From the NCBI GenBank assembly GCA_017308345.1, contig JAFKFE010000184.1, forward strand, positions 1 to 8,251: a stretch of DNA of 8,251 bases, written 5' to 3'. The number at the start of each line of letters is the position of its first letter. Positions within the stretch are counted from its first letter, which is position 1. This document shows, piece by piece, positions 1 through 7,526 of this stretch. The position numbers and the translations under genes are program-made. The notes below the pieces were generated by a model, which worked only from the letters and a program-made list of their open reading frames with translations, searched no databases and was not told where the DNA came from. Source of the stretch: Alphaproteobacteria bacterium (GTDB lineage Bacteria; Pseudomonadota; Alphaproteobacteria; Rhizobiales; Rhizobiaceae).

Positions 1-269
1 ACGTGCCGTCGACCTGGAACTGGTCGGCTTTCTTGATAGGCCGCAACCAGATGGCCTATGCCGCCGCAGCGGTGCTGGCCGGCGGCAATGTCCGCGTCGG
101 CCTGGAAGACAATCTGTGGCTGGACAAGGGCGTGCTGGCCACCAACGCGCAGCTGGTCGAGCGCGCGGCGAGCATCGTCACCAATCTCGGCGCCAGGATC
201 CTCGGGCCGGAGGAAGTGCGCAAGAAGCTCAATCTCACCAAGCGGGCACCGATCGCGGCTGCGGCGTAA
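1..269 (+). CDS. BKACE-family 3-dehydrocarnitine (beta-keto acid) cleavage enzyme, 3' end only
   Basis: This is the C-terminal 88 codons of a gene that begins before the window; the frame starts at base 3 and ends with TAA at 267-269. The fragment carries the BKACE C-terminal signature: a WSAF/IGR stretch near residues 7-14, then NVRVGLEDNLWL with Arg31, Glu35 and Asp36 (fragment numbering). In the characterised family member Kce, the equivalent Arg-xxx-Glu-Asp residues serve the active site, and the Glu helps hold the zinc. BKACE enzymes condense a beta-keto acid with acetyl-CoA and split it into acetoacetate and a new CoA thioester. Because L-carnitine dehydrogenase lies two genes downstream, the likely substrate is 3-dehydrocarnitine, giving betainyl-CoA plus acetoacetate. 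The family is clear from the sequence; the substrate is inferred from context. The N-terminal His-x-His zinc motif is outside the window and could not be checked. Confidence 0.9.
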   Translation, partial: VPSTWNWSAFLIGRNQMAYAAAAVLAGGNVRVGLEDNLWLDKGVLATNAQLVERAASIVTNLGARILGPEEVRKKLNLTKRAPIAAAA

Positions 270-283
270 GGCGGGCGCTGGTC

Positions 284-910
284 ATGGCTGATACCGTCAA
301 ATTCACGGCGATGAAGGATGGTGACAGGGAAGACTACGAATTCCTGACCGCCCATGAGATCGACTATGCCGCCAAGACCGGTGACCGGCTGCTCGACGCG
401 CTCGTGCAGCTCGACGAGGGCCTATCGGGCTACAAGATCACCCGCCTCGGCCACTCGCTGCAGGCAGCGACGCGCGCCTGGCAGGATGGCGCCGACACCG
501 ACTGGATCGTCTCGGCGCTGCTGCACGACATCGGCGACATCTATGCGCCCTACAACCACGACGAATACGCCGCCACGATCCTGAAACCCTTCGTGCGCGA
601 GCAATGCACCTGGGTGGTGGAAAAGCACGGCGACTTCCAGCGCCTCTATTACGCGCATCACCTCGGCGGCAACCGGCACGCCCGCGAGCGATTCGCCGGC
701 CATCCCTATTTCGACGACTGCGACCAGTTCTGCGAGCGCTGGGACCAGTCGAGCTTCGACCCCGACTACGAGACGCTGCCGGTCGAGTTCTTCCGGCCCT
801 TCGTGCTCGAGGTCTTCGCACGCAAGGCCTACGACCCGGCGGTGATCCGCGCCGGCGAACGCGTGGCCCTTGCCGATCCCGAAACAGCCAAGACGAGAAC
901 CGGAGCCTGA
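284..910 (+). CDS. HD-domain protein, PhnZ/TmpB/MIOX-like mixed-valence di-iron oxygenase candidate
   Basis: This 208-residue soluble protein has no signal peptide or membrane segment. Its HD-domain ligands fit the di-iron oxygenase branch: His57 (GHSLQ), His81-Asp82 (LLHDIGD), His92 (NHDEY), His115 (EKHGDF) and Asp154 (RWDQSSFD). The 24-residue gap from His57 to the HD pair equals that of PhnZ (His34 to His58), and the late RWD motif resembles the last ligand region of phosphonate-linked HD oxygenases. Members of this branch (MIOX, PhnZ, TmpB) use Fe(II)/Fe(III) and O2 to cleave C-C or C-P bonds; ordinary HD phosphohydrolases are the alternative. The ATG at 284 is 14 nt after the BKACE stop. 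An in-frame extension to 116 exists but would overlap BKACE. The gene sits inside a carnitine/butyrobetaine operon, so a trimethylammonium compound is a plausible substrate, but no established pathway step needs it. Fold is likely; reaction unknown. Confidence 0.87.
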   Translation: MADTVKFTAMKDGDREDYEFLTAHEIDYAAKTGDRLLDALVQLDEGLSGYKITRLGHSLQAATRAWQDGADTDWIVSALLHDIGDIYAPYNHDEYAATILKPFVREQCTWVVEKHGDFQRLYYAHHLGGNRHARERFAGHPYFDDCDQFCERWDQSSFDPDYETLPVEFFRPFVLEVFARKAYDPAVIRAGERVALADPETAKTRTGA

Positions 911-912
911 CC

Positions 913-2043
913 ATGAGCATCATCAACAAGGCGGCCGCCATCGGCGGCGGCGTGATCGGCGCCGGCTGGGTGGCCAGGCTTCTGCTCAACGGCATCGACG
1001 TGTCGATCTTCGATCCCGATCCGGAAGCGTCGCGCAAGGTCGGCGAGGTCATGAAGGGCGCGCGGCGCGCCTACAAGCAGATGCTGCCCGGCGGCCTGCC
1101 CAAGGAAGGCAAGCTCACCTTCGCCAAGACCATCGCCGAGGCGGTCGCCGATGCCGACTTCATCCAGGAAAGCGTGCCGGAGCGGCTCGACCTCAAGCAC
1201 AAGGTGCTGGCCGAGATCGACGCGCATGCGCCGGCCAATGCGATCGTCGGCTCGTCGACCTCCGGCATCAAGCCGACCGACATGCAGGTGGCGATGAAGA
1301 AGCATCCGGAGCGGTTGGTCGTCGGCCATCCGTTCAACCCGGTCTATCTGCTGCCGCTGGTCGAGATCGTCGGCGGCGAGCAGACTTTCCCGGAGGCGAT
1401 CGAGGTCGCCAAGGAACTCTACGCCTCGATCGGCATGAAGCCGGTGGTGGTGCGCAAGGAGATCGAGGCCTTCGTCGGCGACCGCCTGCTCGAGGCCGCC
1501 TGGCGCGAGGCGCTGTGGCTGGTCAAGGATGGTATCTGCACCGTCGAGGAACTCGACGACATCATGCGCTATTCCTTCGGCCTGCGCTGGGCGCAGATGG
1601 GCATGTTCCAGGTCTACCGCGTCGCCGGCGGCGAGGCCGGCATGCGCCACTTTATGGCGCAGTTCGGGCCGTGCCTGAAATGGCCGTGGACCAAGCTGAT
1701 GGACGTGCCGGAGTTCAATGACGAGCTCGTCGACCTGATCGCCACCCAGTCGGACGAGCAGGCGCACGGCCTGTCGATCCGCGAGCTGGAGAAGATCCGC
1801 GACGACAATCTGGTCGCGATCATGGAAGCGCTGTCGAGGCAGAACAAAGGCAAGGGCTGGGGCGCCGGCGCGCTGCATAAGGACTACACGAAGCAGCTCG
1901 CCAAGCTGGCGGCGAAGAAGACCCCAGCCAAGGCACCCGCAAAGGCCAAGCCCGCGAAGAAGGCCGCGAAGCCGGCAAAGGCTGAAAAGCCGACAAAAGC
2001 CGGGAAGGCCGACAAGGCGAAGAAGAGCAAAAAGAAAGGCTGA
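913..2043 (+). CDS. lcdH: L-carnitine 3-dehydrogenase with Lys/Ala-rich C-terminal tail
   Basis: It oxidises L-carnitine to 3-dehydrocarnitine with NAD+, in the cytoplasm. The 376-residue protein starts with a Rossmann fold (GGGVIGAGW, residues 11-19) and has Asp34 at the end of strand 2, which favours NAD over NADP. It continues with SSTSG (114-118) and the 3-hydroxyacid dehydrogenase centre GHPFNP with catalytic His139, followed by PLVEIVGG with Glu151. MRHFMAQFGP (244-253) and QESVPERLDL (85-94) match, from memory, the Pseudomonas carnitine dehydrogenase rather than 3-hydroxybutyryl-CoA dehydrogenases. Residues 331-376 are a low-complexity tail with 19 Lys in 46 residues plus Ala and Pro, like histone H1 tails. 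Some rhizobial homologues instead carry a C-terminal thioesterase domain; that domain is absent here. The start is chosen by GGAG at 902-905, 7 nt before ATG, and lies 2 nt after the HD gene stop. Confidence 0.93.
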   Translation: MSIINKAAAIGGGVIGAGWVARLLLNGIDVSIFDPDPEASRKVGEVMKGARRAYKQMLPGGLPKEGKLTFAKTIAEAVADADFIQESVPERLDLKHKVLAEIDAHAPANAIVGSSTSGIKPTDMQVAMKKHPERLVVGHPFNPVYLLPLVEIVGGEQTFPEAIEVAKELYASIGMKPVVVRKEIEAFVGDRLLEAAWREALWLVKDGICTVEELDDIMRYSFGLRWAQMGMFQVYRVAGGEAGMRHFMAQFGPCLKWPWTKLMDVPEFNDELVDLIATQSDEQAHGLSIRELEKIRDDNLVAIMEALSRQNKGKGWGAGALHKDYTKQLAKLAAKKTPAKAPAKAKPAKKAAKPAKAEKPTKAGKADKAKKSKKKG

Positions 2044-2046
2044 GCC

Positions 2047-3210
2047 ATGCATTTCGGTCTTTCCGAGGAACAAAAGCTCATCGTCGAGACGACGCGGGCC
2101 TTCGTCGAGAACGAGCTTTACCCGCATGAGCGCGAGGTGGAGCGTACCGGCGAGCTGCGCCGCGAGCTGATCGACGAATTGAAGGCCAAGGCGATCGACG
2201 CCGGGCTCTACGCCGCCAACATGCCGGCCGATGTCGGCGGCGCCGGCCTCGATACGGTAAGCTGGCTGCTCTACGAGAAGGAGCTTGGCCGCGCCAATTA
2301 CGCGTTGCACTGGACCTGCGTGGCGCGGCCGTCGAATATCCTGCTCGCCGGCACGCCGGAGCAGCGCGAGAAATACCTCTTCCCCTGCATCCGCGGCGAG
2401 AAGTGGGACTGTCTGGCGATGACCGAGCCCGGCGCCGGCTCCGACCTGCGCGGCATGAAGGCGACCGCCGTGCAGGACGGCTCGGACTGGGTGCTCAACG
2501 GCACCAAGCATTTCATCAGCCACGCCGACATCGCCGACTTCGCCATCGTCTTCATGGCGTCGGGCGAAGAGGATTCGCCGCGCGGCAAGCGCAAGAAGAT
2601 CACCGCCTTCTTCGTCGACAAGGGCACCAAGGGTTTTTCGGTGCGCGACGGCTACCGCAACGTCTCGCATCGCGGCTACACCAATTCGATCCTCGAATTC
2701 GATGATTGCCGGCTGCCGGCGAGCCAGATCCTGGGCGAAGTGCACAAGGGCTTCGAAGTCGCCAACTCGTGGCTTGGCGCCACGCGACTGCAGGTCGGCG
2801 CCACCTGCCTCGGCCGCGCCGAGCGGGCGCTGTCGCATGCCATCGAATATGCCGCGCAGCGCCAGCAGTTCGGCCAGCAGATCGGCAAGTTCCAGGGCGT
2901 CTCCTTCAAGCTCGCCGACATGGCGACCGAGCTGAAGGCCGCCGACCTGATGGTGTTCGAAGCCGGCTGGAAGTACGATCAGGGCACCGTCACCGATCAG
3001 GACATGGCGATGGCCAAGCTGAAGGCCACGGAGATGCTGGCTTTCGTCGCCGACGAAGCCATCCAGATCCATGGCGGCATGGGGCTGATGGACGACCTGC
3101 CCCTGGAACGTATCTGGCGCGACGCGCGCGTGGAGCGCATCTGGGAAGGCACGTCGGAAATCCAGCGCCACATCATTTCGCGGGCGCTGCTGCGGCCGTT
3201 CGGGGCGTGA
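2047..3210 (+). CDS. Acyl-CoA dehydrogenase, probable gamma-butyrobetainyl-CoA dehydrogenase
   Basis: This is a full-length 387-residue FAD acyl-CoA dehydrogenase. It shows the usual three parts: a helical N-domain (about 1-120), a beta domain with the flavin/substrate motif MTEPGAGSD (125-133) and NGTKHFIS (151-158), and a C-terminal helical domain. That last domain has QRQQFG (271-276), IHGGMGL (341-347) and WEGTSEIQR (366-374). Glu367 sits where MCAD and SCAD have the catalytic base. It follows lcdH by 3 nt, with AAAGG at 2035-2039 as ribosome site, and is followed by a CoA ligase and caiD. The likely job is alpha,beta-desaturation of gamma-butyrobetainyl-CoA to crotonobetainyl-CoA, with electrons passed to ETF. 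E. coli CaiA runs the same couple in the reductive direction. Family assignment is firm; substrate is inferred from the neighbours. Confidence 0.9.
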   Translation: MHFGLSEEQKLIVETTRAFVENELYPHEREVERTGELRRELIDELKAKAIDAGLYAANMPADVGGAGLDTVSWLLYEKELGRANYALHWTCVARPSNILLAGTPEQREKYLFPCIRGEKWDCLAMTEPGAGSDLRGMKATAVQDGSDWVLNGTKHFISHADIADFAIVFMASGEEDSPRGKRKKITAFFVDKGTKGFSVRDGYRNVSHRGYTNSILEFDDCRLPASQILGEVHKGFEVANSWLGATRLQVGATCLGRAERALSHAIEYAAQRQQFGQQIGKFQGVSFKLADMATELKAADLMVFEAGWKYDQGTVTDQDMAMAKLKATEMLAFVADEAIQIHGGMGLMDDLPLERIWRDARVERIWEGTSEIQRHIISRALLRPFGA

Positions 3211-3226
3211 AAAGAAAAGACAGCAC

Positions 3227-5305
3227 ATGCATAAGCTTGAACGTCTCCTGCGCCCGAAATCGATCGCCGTGTTCGGTGGGGCGCAGGCCGCCGCAGTCGT
3301 GGCGCAATCGATCAAGATGGGCTTTGCCGGCGAGATCTGGCCGGTGCACCCGACCAAGGACGAGGTCGCCGGCCGCAAGGCCTACCGCTCCGTCGCCGAC
3401 CTGCCTGGCGCGCCGGACGCCGCCTTCGTCGGCGTCAACCGGCATCTCACCATCGAGGTGATCAAGGCGCTGGCCGAGCGCGGCGCCGGCGGCGCCGTCT
3501 GCTTCGCCGCCGGCTTCCTGGAGACCGAGGCCTATGACGAGGACGGCGAGCGGCTGCAGGCCGAGCTCGTCGCCGCCGCCGGCCAGATGCCGATCATCGG
3601 CCCGAACTGCTACGGCCTGATCAACTATGCCGACGGCGCTCTCCTGTGGCCCGACCAGCATGGCGGCATCCGTCTGGCCGAAGGCGGCAAGGGCGTGGCC
3701 ATCATCACTCAATCGTCCAACATCGCCATCAACATGACGATGCAGAAGCGCGGCCTGCCGATCGCTTTCCTGATGACGGCGGGCAACCAGGCGCAGACCG
3801 GCCTTTCGGAAATGGCGCTGGGGCTGATCGAGGACGAACGCGTCACCGCGCTCGGCCTGCATATCGAGGCCTTCGATTCGGTAGCCGGCTTCGAGAAGCT
3901 GGCGGCACGGGCGCGCGAATTGAAAAAGCCGATCATCGCCATGAAGGTCGGCCGGTCAGAGCAGGCAAGGCAGGCGACGGTGTCGCACACCGCTTCGCTC
4001 GCCGGCTCGGACGCCGCCTCCGGCGCCTTCCTGAAGCGGCTCGGCATCGCGCGTGTCGATTCGATCCCCGCCTTCATCGAGGCGCTCAAGCTCCTGCACA
4101 TCACCGGACCTTTGCCAGGCTACAAGCTCTCGTCGATGAGCTGCTCGGGCGGCGAGGCTTCCGTGATGGCCGACAGCGCCGAGGGCCGCCTCGTCAATTT
4201 CCCGGCGCTGACTGCCGAGCACCGCGCGCATGTCAAATCGACGCTCGGGCCGCTGGTCGCGGTCGCCAATCCGCTCGACTACCACACCTTCATCTGGAAC
4301 AACGAGCCTGCGATGACCGCTACCTTCACCGCGATGGTGTCGGGCGGCTTCGACTTGAACATGCTGGTGCTCGACTTCCCGCGCCCCGACCGCTGCTCCG
4401 ACGTCGACTGGTGGGCGACGCTGCGCGCCTTCGAAGCGGCGCTCAAGACCAACAAGGCGCAGGGCGCGATCGTTTCCTCGCTGCCGGAAAACCTGCCGGA
4501 GGAATACACCGCCGGCCTGATGGCGCGCGGCATGGTGCCGTTGTTCGGCATTTCCGAAGCCATGGACGCCGCCCAGGCCGCGGCCTTCATCGGCTGGGCC
4601 TGGCGCGAGCCGCAGGCGCAGCCGGTCGATACCACGGCGGCGGGCCTGTCCGACGGCGCGCATGTGACTCCGGACGAGGCCGAGGCCAAGGCAAGACTGA
4701 TCGAGGCAGGCCTGCCGGTACCGAAGGGCGAACGCGCTTCCAACGCGGTCGAGGCGGTGATCTCTTCCATGACGCTGGGCTTCCCGGTGGCGCTCAAGGC
4801 GCTCGGCGTCACCCACAAGTCGGAAGTCGGCGCGGTGCGACTGAACCTCAAGGACGCCGAATCCGTCAGCGCCGCCGCGCATCACCTTTTGCCGCTCGGC
4901 ACCGGGCTCTATGCCGAGCGCATGGTGCGCGACGGCGTCGCCGAGCTGATCGTCGGCTTCACCCGCGATCCGATGTTCGGCGTCGTGATGACACTCGGCA
5001 CCGGCGGCGTGCTGGTCGAGCTTCTGCGCGACAGCGTGACCCTGATGCTGCCGGCGACGCGCGACGATATCGAGGCGGCATTGCGGGGCTTGAAGCTCTA
5101 TCCTCTGCTCGAAGGCTATCGCGGCCGGCCCAAGGCCGACGCGAACGCCGCCATCGACGCCATCGCCGGCATTGCCGGTTTCGTGCTGAAGAACGAAGGC
5201 GAGATCGAGGAGCTCGACATCAACCCGCTGATCGTCTGCGCCGAAGGCAAGGGCGCCTGGATCGCGGATGCCCTGCTGGTGCTTGGAGAAAAGAAGAATG
5301 GCTGA
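3227..5305 (+). CDS. ADP-forming acyl-CoA synthetase (fused alpha/beta), probable gamma-butyrobetaine/carnitine-CoA ligase
   Basis: This 692-residue protein is of the fused acetate-CoA ligase (ADP-forming) type. Residues about 1-135 form a CoA-binding Rossmann domain ending in IGPNCYGLIN. Residues about 150-460 form the succinyl-CoA-synthetase-like domains, with SHTASLAGSD (253-262), whose His254 corresponds to the phospho-histidine. Residues about 480-692 are an ATP-grasp domain with THKSEVGAV (529-537) and DINPL (664-668). The family makes acyl-CoA from acid, CoA and ATP, giving ADP and Pi, and is reversible. In this operon it probably activates gamma-butyrobetaine, crotonobetaine or carnitine. 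It occupies the place of the AMP-forming ligase CaiC and the CoA-transferase CaiB of enterobacteria. It starts 16 nt after the dehydrogenase, with only a weak A/G-rich ribosome site, and its 3' end overlaps caiD by 8 nt. Confidence 0.9.
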   Translation: MHKLERLLRPKSIAVFGGAQAAAVVAQSIKMGFAGEIWPVHPTKDEVAGRKAYRSVADLPGAPDAAFVGVNRHLTIEVIKALAERGAGGAVCFAAGFLETEAYDEDGERLQAELVAAAGQMPIIGPNCYGLINYADGALLWPDQHGGIRLAEGGKGVAIITQSSNIAINMTMQKRGLPIAFLMTAGNQAQTGLSEMALGLIEDERVTALGLHIEAFDSVAGFEKLAARARELKKPIIAMKVGRSEQARQATVSHTASLAGSDAASGAFLKRLGIARVDSIPAFIEALKLLHITGPLPGYKLSSMSCSGGEASVMADSAEGRLVNFPALTAEHRAHVKSTLGPLVAVANPLDYHTFIWNNEPAMTATFTAMVSGGFDLNMLVLDFPRPDRCSDVDWWATLRAFEAALKTNKAQGAIVSSLPENLPEEYTAGLMARGMVPLFGISEAMDAAQAAAFIGWAWREPQAQPVDTTAAGLSDGAHVTPDEAEAKARLIEAGLPVPKGERASNAVEAVISSMTLGFPVALKALGVTHKSEVGAVRLNLKDAESVSAAAHHLLPLGTGLYAERMVRDGVAELIVGFTRDPMFGVVMTLGTGGVLVELLRDSVTLMLPATRDDIEAALRGLKLYPLLEGYRGRPKADANAAIDAIAGIAGFVLKNEGEIEELDINPLIVCAEGKGAWIADALLVLGEKKNG
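5285..5288 (+). promoter_or_regulatory. Ribosome binding site of caiD, inside the synthetase gene
   Basis: GGAG lies 9 nt before the ATG at 5298. It decides against the longer in-frame opening at 5268, and it means caiD is probably translated by coupling from the overlapping synthetase 3' end. Confidence 0.7.
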
Positions 5306-6080
5306 CGTCATCACCACCCGCCGCGAAGGCGCCATCCTCGAGGTCACGCTCGACCGGCCGAAGGCCAATGCCATCGACCTCAAGACCTCGCGGCTGATGG
5401 GCGAGACCTTCAAGGCGTTCCGCGACGATCCGGAATTGCGTGTGGCTATCGTCAAGACTGCCGGCGACAAGTTCTTCAGCGCCGGCTGGGACCTGAAGGC
5501 GGCCGCCGCCGGCGATGCCGTCGACGGCGACTATGGCGTCGGCGGCTTCGCGGGGCTGCAGGAATTGCGCGACCTCAACAAGCCGGTGATCGCCTGCGTC
5601 AACGGCATGGCGGTCGGCGGCGGCTTCGAGCTGGCGCTGTCCTGCGACCTCATCTATGCCTCCGATCATTCCTCCTTCGCGCTGCCCGAGATCCGCGCCG
5701 GCACCCTGGCCGACGCGGCGACCATCAAGCTGCCGAAGCGCATTCCCTACCACATCGCCATGGACCTCCTGTTCACCGGCCGCTGGATGGATGTCGCCGA
5801 GGCGCATCGCTGGGGCCTGGTCAACGAAGTGCTGCCCAAGGACAAGCTCGAAGATCGCGTCTGGGAGATCGCCCGTTTGCTCGCCGGCGGCCCGCCGCTG
5901 GTCTTCGCCTCCATCAAGGAGACGGCGCGCGTGGCCGAGGCGCTGACCTTCCAGGACGCCATGAACAAGGTGACGCGCCGCCAGCTCAGGACCGTCGATA
6001 TCCTCTATGGGTCCGAGGACAACATGGAAGGGTTCCGGGCGTTTGCCGAAAAGCGCGACCCGGTTTGGAAGGGACGATAA
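5298..6080 (+). CDS. caiD: Carnitinyl-CoA dehydratase / crotonobetainyl-CoA hydratase
   Basis: A 260-residue crotonase, almost exactly the length of E. coli CaiD. Matches from memory of CaiD are extensive: LDRPKANAID (18-27), FFSAGWDLKAAA (59-70), GGFAGL (82-87) and the terminal AFAEKRDPVWKGR, which seems identical. It interconverts crotonobetainyl-CoA and L-carnitinyl-CoA. Glu111 (GGGFELAL) and Glu131 (FALPE) sit at the two crotonase acid/base positions. The loop after Glu131 reads AGTLADAAT, where E. coli CaiD has a GIVPDSGG-type sequence, so the active-site entrance differs. The start ATG overlaps the synthetase stop by 8 nt. In this context the enzyme would hydrate crotonobetainyl-CoA made by the upstream dehydrogenase, supplying carnitine to LcdH. 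A broader short-chain enoyl-CoA hydratase activity remains possible. Confidence 0.92.
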   Translation: MADVITTRREGAILEVTLDRPKANAIDLKTSRLMGETFKAFRDDPELRVAIVKTAGDKFFSAGWDLKAAAAGDAVDGDYGVGGFAGLQELRDLNKPVIACVNGMAVGGGFELALSCDLIYASDHSSFALPEIRAGTLADAATIKLPKRIPYHIAMDLLFTGRWMDVAEAHRWGLVNEVLPKDKLEDRVWEIARLLAGGPPLVFASIKETARVAEALTFQDAMNKVTRRQLRTVDILYGSEDNMEGFRAFAEKRDPVWKGR

Positions 6081-6139
6081 CGTCGGATATGACGGCGCGA
6101 GGCACCCCGGGCTCGACCTCTCCAATCGATGCAACCAGC

Positions 6140-7081
<942 letters not shown>

Positions 7082-7100
7082 TCGTTCGCCAGACGAACGA
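7082..7100 (+). terminator. Hairpin immediately after the last operon stop codon (weak terminator candidate)
   Basis: TCGTTCG (7082-7088) and CGAACGA (7094-7100) form a perfect 7-bp stem with a 5-nt loop directly after the esterase TGA. A small second hairpin, TGCC-TGA-GGCA, follows at 7104-7114. No T-run follows either, so this is not a classical intrinsic terminator. It may instead protect the mRNA 3' end or act with Rho. Confidence 0.4.
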
Positions 7101-7213
7101 GCCTGCCTGAGGCACCCCCGGCGGGAGAAGCGTCTCTCGTGTGAGGTGGAAAAATCTGACGGCTCGCCGCCTCTGTGAAATGACGAACAGTTCCAGCCGC
7201 CGCTTTCGATGAA

Positions 7214-7272
7214 CCTTTCCGCTCCGGCCCGCGACTGACGGCCAGGCGCCGCAATCATGCGGCCCGGAAAGG
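7214..7272. repeat. Nested inverted repeats able to form a three-way junction
   Basis: An outer 8-bp perfect inverted repeat, CCTTTCCG (7214-7221) with CGGAAAGG (7265-7272), encloses two inner hairpins: GGCC/GGCC (7226-7229 with 7240-7243) and GCCGCA-ATCA-TGCGGC (7248-7263). The nesting suggests either a structured RNA or an extragenic palindromic repeat. I recognise no known RNA family in it. Confidence 0.45.
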
Positions 7273-7386
7273 GAAAGCCCCATGACCAGAAACCCAGAGA
7301 CTCCACGGTCTCCGGGAACAACGGGAGTCCGGCGCGACCACCGCCTTCGGGAAGGCGTCGACGCGCTGGGCTTCCGGCTGATTCCG

Positions 7387-7415
7387 TTGACCCTGCGTAA
7401 CAGCCGGCGTATCGT
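7387..7415 (+). promoter_or_regulatory. Sigma70-type promoter candidate for the exported protein gene
   Basis: TTGACC (7387-7392) is followed after 17 nt by TATCGT (7410-7415), matching the -35 consensus at 5 of 6 and the -10 at 4 of 6. Transcription would start near 7422 and give a leader of about 110 nt that contains the hairpin at 7463-7491. It is the best-spaced pair I noticed in the gap, but is unproven. Confidence 0.4.
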
Positions 7416-7462
7416 CACAAAGAGGAAAGCAGACAATTCGATCGGGGAAGAACGTGCTGGAA

Positions 7463-7491
7463 CGCCGCGCCTTGCCCTGGTTGGCGCGGCG
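7463..7491. repeat. Strong GC-rich hairpin in the leader of the exported protein gene
   Basis: CGCCGCGCC (7463-7471) and GGCGCGGCG (7483-7491) form a perfect 9-bp stem with an 11-nt loop. The stem can be extended by GTGC (7454-7457) pairing with GCAC (7492-7495) across a 5-nt bulge. No T-run follows, so it is a leader structure or Rho-related element rather than a classical terminator. It ends about 39 nt before the start codon. Confidence 0.55.
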
Positions 7492-7519
7492 GCACAGAAC
7501 GTCTCTCCCATAGGCTTCG

Positions 7520-7526
7520 GGGGGAG
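7520..7526 (+). promoter_or_regulatory. Ribosome binding site of the exported protein gene
   Basis: GGGGGAG lies 4 nt before the ATG at 7531. It supports that start over the in-frame ATG at 7282, which would bury the signal peptide behind 83 extra residues, and over the in-frame TTG codons at 7561 and 7576, which lack any such site. Confidence 0.6.

Noticed and set aside
116..283. Longer start for the HD gene
   Set aside because: It would overlap the BKACE coding region by about 150 nt with Arg/Gly/Ala-rich shadow sequence; the ATG at 284 gives a normal protein start.
1912..2040. DNA tandem repeat or frameshift artefact in the 3' end of lcdH
   Set aside because: The codons vary, the frame is kept to a stop 3 nt before the next gene with a good ribosome site, so the tail is taken as real coding sequence.
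829..3378. Long antisense reading frame of 849 codons on the - strand, and similar ones at 3956-5470 and 5220-6134
   Set aside because: They lie opposite well-recognised enzymes and arise from the strong G/C third-position bias. Their translations are low-complexity Arg/Ala/Leu-rich or histidine-rich and show no domain.
3646..5397. Overlapping + strand frame of 583 codons inside the ligase gene
   Set aside because: It is a frame-shifted shadow with Arg/Gly-rich translation and no domain, while the ligase frame has full family motifs.
7082..7114. Classical intrinsic terminator for the operon
   Set aside because: Hairpins are present but no T-run follows, so only a weak terminator-candidate call was kept.
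7199..7357. Cobalamin or other known riboswitch in the gap
   Set aside because: I looked for the B12-box and related conserved strings and did not find a convincing match; the downstream gene is also not a typical target.
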